Source of the DNA: Chitinophagales bacterium
GTDB lineage: Bacteria; Bacteroidota; Bacteroidia; Chitinophagales; Saprospiraceae
Length of the DNA: 64,000 bases
NCBI GenBank assembly: GCA_013299105.1
Contig: JAAFJY010000001.1
Span: 452,978-516,977 of the forward strand
Reading direction: 5' to 3'
Part shown: one piece after another, positions 45,345 to 54,167 of the stretch
Layout of the letters: the number at the start of each line of letters is the position of its first letter
Numbering within the stretch: the first letter of the stretch is position 1
Made by a program: the position numbers and the translations under genes
Notes under the pieces: model-generated
Database searches by the model: none
What the model was told of the DNA's origin: nothing
Seen by the model: only the letters and a program-made list of their open reading frames with translations

Positions 45345-47939
45345 GTGTCAGCACCCAATAACGACAATACCCAGATCATTCACTTGCAAGGCATGTACCA
45401 GGATTATTTTCTGGACTATGCCTCCTATGTAATCCTCGAACGTGCCGTTCCCAACATCGACGATGGTTTAAAACCCGTGCAGCGCCGCATCCTGCACTCG
45501 ATGAAAGAAATGGACGACGGGCGTTACAACAAGGTCGCCAACATCATTGGCCAGACCATGCAGTACCACCCGCATGGCGACGCGGCCATTGGTGATGCAC
45601 TCGTGAACATGGGGCAAAAGGACTTGCTGATCGATACCCAGGGCAACTGGGGCAACATTTTCACTGGCGACGGTCCAGCGGCTCCGCGTTACATTGAGGC
45701 TCGCCTGACCAAGTTTGCGCTGGAGGTCCTGTTCAATGCCCAAACCACCGAGTGGCAGCTCTCCTACGACGGCCGCAAACGCGAGCCGATTGAACTACCT
45801 GCCAAGTTTCCATTGCTGCTGAACATGGGTACGGACGGAATCGCGGTGGGTTTATCCACCAAAATTTTGCCCCACAACTTCATTGAGCTTTGCGACGCTT
45901 CGGTGGACATTTTGAAGGGCAAAAAAGTTAAAATTTACCCCGATTTCCTCACGGGAGCTTCGGTGGATGTGAGTGACTACAATGGCGGCAAACGCGGCGG
46001 CAGGGTCAAGGTGCGGGCGCGTATTGAAAAAATGGACAAGGATGTGCTTGCTATTCGCGAATTGCCTTATGCCGTGACCACCGAAAGCCTGATCGAAAGC
46101 ATCATCAAGGCCAACGACAAGGGTAAAATCAAAATCAAAAAACTTTCCGACAATACCGCCAGGGACGTTGAAGTACTGATCGAACTGGTGCCAGGCACCT
46201 CGCCCGACGTAACCATCGACGCCTTGTACGCCTTTACTGACTGTGAAGTATCGATCTCGCCCAACGCTTGCGTAATCATTGACGAGAAGCCACACTTCAT
46301 GACCGTAGAGGAAATCTTGGAGCGCAATACCCAAAATACCAAGGACCTGCTGAAGTTGGAGCTCGAAATCAAGCTGCACGAACTCCTGGAAAAATGGCAC
46401 CTGGCGAGCCTGGAAAAAATCTTCATCGAAAACCGCATTTACCACGAAATCGAAGAGTGCGAAAGCTGGGAAGAAGTGCTCCTCACCATTGATCGCGAAT
46501 TGCGGAAGTACGTCGTGGTTCCATCCGAAAACCCCGATGCCAAGGACCATCGCCTACGCCTGATGCGCGACATCACCGAGGACGACATCACCAAGCTGAC
46601 TGAAATCAAAATCAAGCGCATTTCAAAGTACAACACCTTCAAAGCCGACGAGTACATCGGCAACCTGGAGGAAGAAATGAAGCAAGTGCGGCACGACATC
46701 GAAAACATCGTCGATTTTAGCATTGCTTTTTACCGCCGCCTCAAAGAAAAATATGGCAAAGGCCGCGAGCGCAAAACCAAGCTCATGGCCTTTGAGTCAA
46801 TCCAAGCCACCGAGGTAGTGGCCAACAATGCCAAACTCTACGTCAACCGCGCCGATGGCTTCATCGGTTTTGGCATGAAAAAAGACGAGTTTGTATGCGA
46901 TTGTTCGGACATTGACGACATCATCGTTTTCCGGGCCGATGGCAAGTTCATGGTCAAGCGCATCACCGAAAAAACTTTTGTGGGCAAAGACATCATCCAC
47001 GTAGCAGTGTGGAAGAAAAACGACGAGCGCACTACTTATAACTTGGTGTACAGCGACGGCAAAACTGGCCGCACTTTCGCCAAGCGTTTCAACGTAACGG
47101 CCATCACCCGCGACAAGGACTACGACCTGACCAGCGGAGAAAAAGGCTCTAAATTACTCTACTTTACCGTCAACAACAACGGCGAGGCAGAAATCGTCAA
47201 CATCCAATTGACCCAATCCTCCACGGCCAAGAAAAAACTCTTGGAGTTCGACTTCAAAGAACTGGCGATCAAAGGCCGCAGCTCGCAAGGCAACATGGTG
47301 ACCAAGTACCCTGTGCGCAAGGTTTCGCTCAAGGAAGCTGGCAAATCGACCATCGGTGCCCGCAAAGTGTGGATGGACATGGTGAGCGGTCGCCTGTACA
47401 CCGACCCGCGTGGTCATTTCCTTGGCGATTTTGACACGGGCGAAAAAATGATGGTGCTCTACAAAGATGGCACTTACGAACTGCAAGAGCTCGACCTGAC
47501 CCGCCGCTACAACCCTGAGGAGCTCATCACCCTGAGCAAGTTCGATCCCGAAGCAGTGATCAGCGCGGTGCATTATGACGGCATCAAGGGCCAAACCTTG
47601 GTCAAGCGTTTCCGCATCGAAACCAGCACCCTCAACCAACGCTTCAGCTACCTGAGCGACCACAAAGACTCAAAACTGCTCTTTGCCACCCTGGAAACCA
47701 ATCCCAAAGTGCGCTATGTGCTGAAAGTGAAAAACAAAAAACTGGAAGGAGAAGTCAATCTCGTGGACTTCATCGACGTGAAAGGCTGGAAAGCCCTGGG
47801 CAACAAGCTCAGCGACCAGCGCCTAAGCGAGGTGGAAATGATCGAAAACAAGGAAGCCGCCCCTGTCGTGCCTGAGAAACTGCAAGCTGGCGACAGCGTG
47901 GAGTTTGAGGTGGATAGGCAGCCGAGGTTGTTTGAGTGA
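45345..47939 (+). CDS. parC: DNA topoisomerase IV subunit A (GyrA/ParC family)
   Basis: An 864-residue type IIA topoisomerase A subunit. The catalytic tyrosine is Y116 in APRYIEARL; the quinolone-pocket region HPHGDAAIGDALV precedes it. A winged-helix, tower and coiled coil follow (to about 450), and the C-terminal 350 residues form a degenerate beta-pinwheel. The length and weak GyrA-box conservation fit the ParC-type enzymes of Bacteroidota rather than gyrase. It decatenates daughter chromosomes with ParE, which is not in the window. The start is GTG 45345. A small frame overlaps its stop by four bases. Confidence 0.93.
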   Translation: MSAPNNDNTQIIHLQGMYQDYFLDYASYVILERAVPNIDDGLKPVQRRILHSMKEMDDGRYNKVANIIGQTMQYHPHGDAAIGDALVNMGQKDLLIDTQGNWGNIFTGDGPAAPRYIEARLTKFALEVLFNAQTTEWQLSYDGRKREPIELPAKFPLLLNMGTDGIAVGLSTKILPHNFIELCDASVDILKGKKVKIYPDFLTGASVDVSDYNGGKRGGRVKVRARIEKMDKDVLAIRELPYAVTTESLIESIIKANDKGKIKIKKLSDNTARDVEVLIELVPGTSPDVTIDALYAFTDCEVSISPNACVIIDEKPHFMTVEEILERNTQNTKDLLKLELEIKLHELLEKWHLASLEKIFIENRIYHEIEECESWEEVLLTIDRELRKYVVVPSENPDAKDHRLRLMRDITEDDITKLTEIKIKRISKYNTFKADEYIGNLEEEMKQVRHDIENIVDFSIAFYRRLKEKYGKGRERKTKLMAFESIQATEVVANNAKLYVNRADGFIGFGMKKDEFVCDCSDIDDIIVFRADGKFMVKRITEKTFVGKDIIHVAVWKKNDERTTYNLVYSDGKTGRTFAKRFNVTAITRDKDYDLTSGEKGSKLLYFTVNNNGEAEIVNIQLTQSSTAKKKLLEFDFKELAIKGRSSQGNMVTKYPVRKVSLKEAGKSTIGARKVWMDMVSGRLYTDPRGHFLGDFDTGEKMMVLYKDGTYELQELDLTRRYNPEELITLSKFDPEAVISAVHYDGIKGQTLVKRFRIETSTLNQRFSYLSDHKDSKLLFATLETNPKVRYVLKVKNKKLEGEVNLVDFIDVKGWKALGNKLSDQRLSEVEMIENKEAAPVVPEKLQAGDSVEFEVDRQPRLFE

Positions 47940-48118
47940 GGAAAACAATCCATGACCATGATCAAAGAACCATCGGAGTAGACCTCAATATAGCGCCTAG
48001 TCATTTAAGTGATGAAGACCGGCAATTGATCAGCGCTATCATTGCCGATTACAAACTTACCCGGCAAATTCCCCAAAGATTTGTAAAAAAAAGAAAACTA
48101 AGAAAGCGCGTCCACTAA
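47936..48118 (+). CDS. Possible small basic protein overlapping parC stop
   Basis: A 60-residue frame starting with GTG at 47936 that overlaps the parC stop (GTGA). It is acidic to mixed in the middle (LSDEDRQLISAIIADYKLTR) and very basic at the end (RFVKKRKLRKRVH). I know no family for it. Translational coupling is suggested by the overlap, but the lack of an ATG and of recognisable homologues makes it doubtful. Confidence 0.35.
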   Translation: MRKTIHDHDQRTIGVDLNIAPSHLSDEDRQLISAIIADYKLTRQIPQRFVKKRKLRKRVH

Positions 48119-48135
48119 GCCTAAAAACTCAGTAA

Positions 48136-48262
48136 GGGAGCGTAAAAAAATAAGGTGGACAGGTTTGGGGTTCGTAAAAAAAGATGAGCAACTGGATGAA
48201 AGGAAGTTGTGTTCTTTTTTTGCTAAACCTCAAAAACAAAGAGGTCCACCTTATTTTAGCTC
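48136..48262. repeat. Repeat family B, copy 2 (inverted relative to 3032-3170)
   Basis: Bounded by GGGAGCGTAAAAAAATAAGG and GTCCACCTTATTTTAGCTC, an inverted pair. Shares AACTGGATGAAAGGAAGTTG and TGTGTTCTTTTTT with the reverse complement of copy 1. A short frame across it is not conserved. The remaining 48263-48994 gap holds repeats I and H, palindromic GCGCTTTAAAGCGC at about 48568, and no gene. Confidence 0.65.
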
Positions 48263-48415
48263 AAATACGAAGGCGATTTTTAAATTAAAACCTACTCAAA
48301 TAGAACAGAAAATAGGCTACTTCTTGGATGGACATTGTCCTGAATTTTTTCTTGCTTTTTAGTACCTGACAAGGCTGGATACAAATCTAAAGCCTTGATT
48401 TTCAATAAAATATTT

Positions 48416-48480
48416 TTTCTTGACAAAAAAAGAAACAAAAAAGTCAAGGGCTGTGATCAAATCCTGCGATCTTGCTTGAA
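48416..48480. repeat. Repeat family I, copy 2
   Basis: Same block as 35077-35145: CTTGACAAAAAAAGAAAC through AAGTCAAGGGCTGTGATCAA. CTTGAC (48419-48424) and GTCAAG (48443-48448) form a short inverted repeat. Confidence 0.45.
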
Positions 48481-48702
48481 AGTGCAGTTCCAATGAACAA
48501 CGGGAATCCACCAAACTCGCTCCTTCGTCGCTCAGACAGTGGTGGCTTCTGATCCGTCGCGCTTTAAAGCGCCCTTTCGCAAAATCGGGATTTACTCAAG
48601 GTCTGTTTGGCCCCGGGCAAAATCCCCACAAAAGCATAGGCTTACATCGTTTTGAGCAGCACTTTTTTCGTAAGTTCTCAATCGGTCAAATATCCGTTTA
48701 CG

Positions 48703-48835
48703 CGTTACAAACGCGTGGATGATGGTTCCGGTCATAGACCTGGAACCAGCGTCCGATCAGCGTTGCGCTGGTGTCAGGTCTCCTGACCGACACCAGGCAT
48801 TTGCACGTTTGCAACGTGCTTGCGAGTACTTTCCT
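48703..48835. repeat. Repeat family H, copy 2, chain of small hairpins
   Basis: In order: ACGCGTT-ACA-AACGCGT palindrome, GATGGTTCCGGTCATAGACC with GGAACCAGCG, CTGGTGTCAGGTC pairing with GACCGACACCAG (about 48768-48797), and CACGTT-TGC-AACGTG. The first two blocks are shared with 26873-26955. The linear chain of four hairpins suggests a structured RNA or an element built from palindromes; no promoter or gene is evident. Confidence 0.55.
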
Positions 48836-48994
48836 TTGAAACCTCAGCCGGAGTAAGGTCCTTCTAAAACACGGATTGAGAACTTACCTTTTTTCGGGTA
48901 TCTTATTTTTTGCACCACCCCTAAAAAGCTTCCCCCAGGCAAAAACCTACCAAAATGGTGAAGTGAGATACAGCTCAATTCAAGCATTCAAGTC

Positions 48995-50662
48995 CTAATT
49001 GTTTTCAAGCTCCCCCAAAATCTTCCTCACCCCCTCATCCGATCCCGTCATTTCCCAATGCCCCAACACGGCGGGAATGTCCCCCATTGCATTGAACTGG
49101 TCGAGGAAATTTTTGATTTGGAATGGCTGCGGGGCACTTTCCTGCAGGCGGGCATAATCCATCAGCATGTTTTCGATCAGGTACTTTCCGGTGATGTAAC
49201 TGGTGCCATAGCCCGGCTGGCGCAGGTAAAGGTGCTGCTCAAAGATCAGGAGTTCTTTTTCGGTTTTCATCCAGCCGCGTGGAGTATAAGTCGAATGGAT
49301 ACCCCCCGCTTCCTGCATGGTCATTTCGTTGGCGTGGGCGTACAGCGAGCCCAGGCCCCTTGCAGCCCTTTGGGCGATCATGATGTACACAATTTCGCGA
49401 ACCCGTGGATTGTCGTCGTACAAGCCAGCTTGCATGAACATTTCCTCTACAGCAGTGGCAATGCCTTCGTTGTGCGAGTCAAAAATGTTGTAAAGCAGCG
49501 GTTGGCGGCGAATTTCGCGGGCGTGGGGCTCGCGGTCCATCAAGGCCAGCTCAAACCAGTGGTAAAAATGCGAATACAAAGGCCGGGGATCGTAATGCGC
49601 AGTGATCCAGAAGAAGTTGCGCTTTTCTTGCGGCACAAACTTGCCCAAGTGGGCTTCCAAGGCCGGAGTGAAATAATCCCGCAGGGTCATCATGTCCTCT
49701 TTTTCCAAAAAGCTCATCAAGCTTTGGGCTGATTTTTTGGCCAAGACATCGTACTCTTCCGGTGAGTTGGCGGCTTTCAAAAGGGGCAACTTGCGGTTGC
49801 GGTGTTCTTCCAGTTTGAGCGCAGTCCAGGCGCGGGCCAGTTCGCGTTTCAGGATCATCACCTCGTCTTCCCAGGTCAGGGGCACGAGGTGTACGTTTTG
49901 CAAGTACCAGGTGTAATTTTCCTTGCCGATGCCAGAAGGTCCAGTTTTTTTGCTGGCCTCGGCCTCCAGCCAATCGGCAAAACGATCGGTGGACGCGATG
50001 CCTGCCTGCACAGCTTTTTCCACCTGCGGATCCTCCTTTACTCCAGGCAAATCCAGGATACCTTTGAGGTTTTCGGATTGAGCACGGATGTCTCGAATGC
50101 CTGCGATCCAAAGGTCTTTGGCATTGCCGACAAGATTTTTTCGGGCCTGTAGGTGCAAAGGCTCAATCGACAAAAGCCCATCGATGAGCTTTTCTTTTTG
50201 GGCTTGCTTGAGCGGAAAAGTATAGGTCCACAGGTCGATCACGCCGTGGTGTGTAGGCCCTTCGTGGGCGGGCACGTCACTGCGATCCAGGTACAAAGTT
50301 GTGTAAAAGGCCGGGTCGCGTACCCAGGGTTGTAGCACCCTTTGGTTGAAATCGTAGCCATTCATCTCGGCCCACACAATCATCCAATCCACTTTTTCGG
50401 GGGTGCTCCAGGCGCTGGTGTCCATTGCAAGGAGTTGGGATTGCAGTATTTTGAAAACAGGTTCACGCTTTTTGAACGTCGCAGCCCGGTAATCGGGGGC
50501 TCCATCCAGCAGTGGCGGGGTTTCAAATGCCCGCCAGGATTTGAACAAGGCTACCAAGTCAGCGTATTTATTCGAACCTTTAGCAGTTTTTTCGCTGTCG
50601 CTTCGGCAAGCTGTTCCCAATAGGAGCAAAAAACAAAACGTAAAAAATGGGCGAGGAGACAT
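48995..50662 (-). CDS. DUF885 family lipoprotein, metal site degenerate
   Basis: A 555-residue protein with a lipoprotein signal (FTFCFLLLLGTAC, lipobox Cys 19). The alpha-helical body resembles DUF885 proteins, including the late LRQPGYGTSYITGKYLIENM motif. In typical members an HExxPGH-like metal motif lies about 120 residues before that; the equivalent region here reads SHFYHWFELALMDREPHARE and then IFDSHNEGIATAVEEMF, so the first histidine-glutamate pair seems lost while an EG.A..EE motif remains. It may be a non-catalytic or altered hydrolase anchored in the envelope. ATG 50662 gives the lipoprotein signal directly. Confidence 0.82.
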   Translation of the reverse strand: MSPRPFFTFCFLLLLGTACRSDSEKTAKGSNKYADLVALFKSWRAFETPPLLDGAPDYRAATFKKREPVFKILQSQLLAMDTSAWSTPEKVDWMIVWAEMNGYDFNQRVLQPWVRDPAFYTTLYLDRSDVPAHEGPTHHGVIDLWTYTFPLKQAQKEKLIDGLLSIEPLHLQARKNLVGNAKDLWIAGIRDIRAQSENLKGILDLPGVKEDPQVEKAVQAGIASTDRFADWLEAEASKKTGPSGIGKENYTWYLQNVHLVPLTWEDEVMILKRELARAWTALKLEEHRNRKLPLLKAANSPEEYDVLAKKSAQSLMSFLEKEDMMTLRDYFTPALEAHLGKFVPQEKRNFFWITAHYDPRPLYSHFYHWFELALMDREPHAREIRRQPLLYNIFDSHNEGIATAVEEMFMQAGLYDDNPRVREIVYIMIAQRAARGLGSLYAHANEMTMQEAGGIHSTYTPRGWMKTEKELLIFEQHLYLRQPGYGTSYITGKYLIENMLMDYARLQESAPQPFQIKNFLDQFNAMGDIPAVLGHWEMTGSDEGVRKILGELENN

Positions 50663-50772
50663 AGGTGCTGGTTTTTGTGGAAAGATAGGGATTTGAGTTA
50701 ATTTCGGGCAAGAAAGCCCAGGATCAATTAAACTTGTGCCAGTAAATAGCCTACTGAAAGCTCCAAACCACC

Positions 50773-51117
50773 ATGAACCCATTCGATTTTGAACAATTCA
50801 AAGCCAACTCAGCGCACAGCATCTTCATTGATTTTTTGTTGATTGCAGTACAAGGCGTTCTTTCGTCCGCCTTCTTATACGACTTGACCCTGGGCAAACA
50901 TGGATACGAATATCTCTTCAGTGGTATGGTCTTTGTGACCATGTTGGCGGGGCTCAAAATGCTGTACTTGTTATTTTTCATGTTTTACGGGCTCTTCTTG
51001 AAGCAGTATCCATCGGCGCTGGCCATTGTTTTGAATTTGGTCTTGTTCACAGTGGTTTTTGGGCTGGTGTCTACGCCGGGTTTCTTGATTTATCTTTTCC
51101 ATGATTTTCCAAATTGA
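50773..51117 (+). CDS. Small membrane protein of unknown function
   Basis: A 114-residue protein with three predicted membrane helices: about 17-37 (IFIDFLLIAVQGVLSSAFLY), 48-73 (YLFSGMVFVTMLAGLKMLYL) and 82-108 (ALAIVLNLVLFTVVFGLVST). No family recognised. It is divergent from the DUF885 gene with 110 bases between, and lies 86 bases before the DUF2490 gene on the same strand. Confidence 0.65.
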   Translation: MNPFDFEQFKANSAHSIFIDFLLIAVQGVLSSAFLYDLTLGKHGYEYLFSGMVFVTMLAGLKMLYLLFFMFYGLFLKQYPSALAIVLNLVLFTVVFGLVSTPGFLIYLFHDFPN

Positions 51118-51203
51118 ACGGCTTTTACCAACTGAATTTTTAAATTGTTGTTGTTATTGCTGACTTTATTTATTTCAGCTTTCCCCTAAAAAGCGACTAT
51201 ACA

Positions 51204-51920
51204 ATGTACAAACTACTCATCGTTTGTGGTCTCCTGTTGGGACACCACAACTGTGTTCATGCCCAATCCGAGGCCCTAGGCTCTTGGAATGTCCTCAATG
51301 TAAAACTCAATTTGAACGAGCAATGGAGCCTGTTCTTAGAGCCGCAAATCCGCAGTTTGGCTTTTTACGATGATTTTCACTACTACGAGGTCAAAGGGGG
51401 CTTCACCACCCGCTTGAGCAAGACTTTTTCTTTCACCAGTGGGATCGGGCGCTATGATACCTACCGCGAAGGCGGCAATTTTGTCACGCCTAAAGCCAAT
51501 AACGAGATTCGTACCTGGTTGCAATTGAGCATGCACCAAAACCTAGATCGCATCCGTTTTGAGCACCGCTATCGCGCCGAGCAGCGCTGGACCAGCAATG
51601 GCTACCGCAACCGCTTTCGGTATCGCCTAAACACCATAACTCCCCTCAACAAAGTACAAGTGGAGCCAGGTACTTTATTCCTGACAGTTTGGGACGAAAT
51701 TTTTCTCACCGATCGTGCCCCCTATTTTGAGCGCAACCGCTTCTTCGCGGGTCTGGGTTATGAGTTTTCACCAAATTTCACCCTGCAATCGGGTTTCATC
51801 AACCAATTCGATTACCGCCTGAATGACGAAACGGGGCGGAATTTTCTACAAATATCCCTTCTGTTCGAGCTGGATTGGAAGAAATTTACCCATGTGGCAA
51901 CGCCGGGTGCGGTAGAATAG
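51204..51920 (+). CDS. DUF2490 family outer-membrane protein
   Basis: A 238-residue protein with a signal peptide (LLIVCGLLLGHHNCVHAQ) and a run of beta strands with alternating hydrophobic residues. The family signature is clear: LGSWNVLNVKLNLNEQWSLF, RIRFEHRYRAEQRW, NRFRYRLNTITPL, NRFFAGLGYEFSPNFTLQSG. DUF2490 proteins are predicted 10-12-stranded barrels of unknown function. It converges on the DUF5682 gene with three bases between stops. Confidence 0.88.
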   Translation: MYKLLIVCGLLLGHHNCVHAQSEALGSWNVLNVKLNLNEQWSLFLEPQIRSLAFYDDFHYYEVKGGFTTRLSKTFSFTSGIGRYDTYREGGNFVTPKANNEIRTWLQLSMHQNLDRIRFEHRYRAEQRWTSNGYRNRFRYRLNTITPLNKVQVEPGTLFLTVWDEIFLTDRAPYFERNRFFAGLGYEFSPNFTLQSGFINQFDYRLNDETGRNFLQISLLFELDWKKFTHVATPGAVE

Positions 51921-51923
51921 GCT

Positions 51924-54167
51924 TTACGGTAAACCTAAAAGCGGTCGTACCCCCATCAATACCCGGCTTGCTCGCTCAAGATCATATACCTGGCTGCTTG
52001 CCTCGCCTTTGCTTTGGCCACCTTTCGCCAAATCGAACATTTGCTTGCGCTCCTCGCCATGAAACTGGGCAAAAGTGCGCCGTAAAACAGGCAAGGCTTC
52101 CCGAAAGACCTCATAATCGAGCGATTGTAACCACTCATCCAACAATCGCCAAAGATCTAAACTGTGCAGCAGTAATTGCCCACTGCCGTGCAAAAAGCCT
52201 TCCAGCCATTCGGCGGCTTTGCCCGGCCCTTCGGCCCGTGAGAGTGCGGCTGACAATTCCAGACCACTTTCGGCAGTGCTCAGTACTTGTTTATCAAGCA
52301 AAATACGGGTGGCGAGGCCAGCTAATAAAGGATGGGCTTGAGGAGTGTGCAAGGTTTTTAGCAAGGCTTCCTGCCACATTTGGGTAGCTTCAAGATTTTG
52401 CAAAAGCGCTACGGCACGATTCGCTGATTGGTAAAGCCTAAAAAATTCCCGCGCAGGTTCATCGTCCAAAGCACAGGAAGCATTGGGTAAACCCAAGCAA
52501 ACCCTGGGCAAAATTTGATCCAACAACTCGCCCAAAGCCTGGGTGTCGGTGGCCCGCACATTGCCGTAGCGCAGCATTTGGGCCAATGGGGCCAAGGCTT
52601 CCATCAGCGCCATAACGTCGAAGGTTTGAGCACCCAGTGCTTGCATTTTTTGGGTCATCGGCCCCACTGCTTCAGGCAAATCGGCTTTCAGCACTTGCCC
52701 CAGGCGCTGGAGCAGCAAGCTCAAATTGTTCTCAGTTTGCGCCAGGCTTAAAACGTAATGCAGGGCTGCTTCGCGAACGGTGTTGCCCCACATGCCCATC
52801 TCGATCAGCTGCAACACAAACTCTGGCACCCAGGGCTTGAAGATCCAGTGTTCGTGGAAACTGCCCTTTACCTTGTCCGACACTTCTGTCTGTCTGGCCC
52901 AAGGGATGCCCAAGATCAAAATCCGATTCAAGAACTGGCTGGCCCTCAGGTTGGCTGGTACTCGGAGGTCCAACTTTTTAGGCTCGTTTTTGCTGGAGCC
53001 TTCGCGGTATTCTTTACTCAGCAAAGCGTTTTTCACGCCTGCTTCAAAATCCTCCTGGAGTGGAATGCCAGTCACCTGAGGGGGTACTTCCCCTTTGGTA
53101 TGGCCAATGATCAGGGCTTGGCGAATGAAATCCAAAGGTACTCGGTCGCCGCCAAAAAACACGGCAAGTGCCGCTTCTTCCAGGTCATCGATGCCCGGTG
53201 CAGGGCGTTCCCGCAGGGCAGCCAAGGTTTCGGCCAGGCGAACGGCTTCCTGTACGTGGGCTGGCGAGGCCGATAAATCCTTTTCACGCAAAAGTTCGGC
53301 CACCCGAATCATCCAGCGGATGTTGCGCTCCTCGGCATGGCGAAACAAGAGTTCGTACCAAGCAGGCGATAAAATACCTGCTGCATAACCCGACTTGAAC
53401 GCCAGGCGCTCGTAGGTCCAGGGAATCCAGGTACACTGGGTTTTTTCTTTTTTCAAACCCTTGAGTAGGGCATTGTCGTTTTTGGCTGAAAAACGTGACA
53501 AATCAGCCAAAGCTGGCCCGTGCCAAGCCCCACAAACCACTGCGATGCGCTGAAAACCCTCTTTTTCGGAGTGTCGCAGGGTATTGCGCATCCAGGCTTC
53601 GCGCAGCAGGGTTTCGGCGCTTTCTTTGCGCAGGCCTTCGCCTTCGCGCAGGGCACTCATCATGTCTTGAATGGCTTCAAATACATCTTCTTCATTGCTT
53701 TGCTCCTCAAACATGCGCTCCCACCAGCGCTCGCTGTCTTCGTAGCCCGCCAAAGCGGCCAGGTAGTGCATGGGGTCGAGTCGCAAGCGCAATTCGTCGG
53801 CATCCAAGTCGCTCGCTAAAATTTGTACCGGGAGGTTTTTTTGATTGTCTCTTAGCGCAAATTGTAAGCCCATTGGCAGGTCCATTGCTTTGATTGGCAC
53901 CTCATTGCGCTGTGCATACTGAATGGCCTGCCACTCGGGTGAAAACTCCGCAAATGGTAAAAAAGAAGCCTGTTGTAAGTTTTTGGGGTGGTAAATCAGC
54001 AGCGCAATGGGTGGCACCAGTTTGGGGTGTTGCGCCCACTTCAAAGCGGGAGTGACATCTTCTGGCAATTCGATCACAATGCAGTCAGGCTGCCAACGCT
54101 CCAGGGCCGTGAGCAGGCGACGGGCAGAACCCGGTCCGTGGTGTCGAATGCCAAAAAGACGGATCAT
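51924..54167 (-). CDS. DUF5682 family protein
   Basis: A 747-residue cytoplasmic protein. The N-terminus IRLFGIRHHGPGSARRLLTA and ELPEDVTPALKW identifies DUF5682; VVCGAWHGPALADL near 215 is a second conserved motif. The rest is alpha-helical with repeats. In other genomes this family usually lies beside a MoxR-type AAA ATPase, a VWA protein and SWIM-domain proteins in a set proposed to act in biological conflict or protein remodelling; none is seen here. Instead it overlaps by four bases (ATGA) with an upstream two-helix membrane protein, so translation is coupled. The catalytic role is unknown; the HHGPGS motif hints at an active-site histidine. Confidence 0.88.
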   Translation of the reverse strand: MIRLFGIRHHGPGSARRLLTALERWQPDCIVIELPEDVTPALKWAQHPKLVPPIALLIYHPKNLQQASFLPFAEFSPEWQAIQYAQRNEVPIKAMDLPMGLQFALRDNQKNLPVQILASDLDADELRLRLDPMHYLAALAGYEDSERWWERMFEEQSNEEDVFEAIQDMMSALREGEGLRKESAETLLREAWMRNTLRHSEKEGFQRIAVVCGAWHGPALADLSRFSAKNDNALLKGLKKEKTQCTWIPWTYERLAFKSGYAAGILSPAWYELLFRHAEERNIRWMIRVAELLREKDLSASPAHVQEAVRLAETLAALRERPAPGIDDLEEAALAVFFGGDRVPLDFIRQALIIGHTKGEVPPQVTGIPLQEDFEAGVKNALLSKEYREGSSKNEPKKLDLRVPANLRASQFLNRILILGIPWARQTEVSDKVKGSFHEHWIFKPWVPEFVLQLIEMGMWGNTVREAALHYVLSLAQTENNLSLLLQRLGQVLKADLPEAVGPMTQKMQALGAQTFDVMALMEALAPLAQMLRYGNVRATDTQALGELLDQILPRVCLGLPNASCALDDEPAREFFRLYQSANRAVALLQNLEATQMWQEALLKTLHTPQAHPLLAGLATRILLDKQVLSTAESGLELSAALSRAEGPGKAAEWLEGFLHGSGQLLLHSLDLWRLLDEWLQSLDYEVFREALPVLRRTFAQFHGEERKQMFDLAKGGQSKGEASSQVYDLERASRVLMGVRPLLGLP

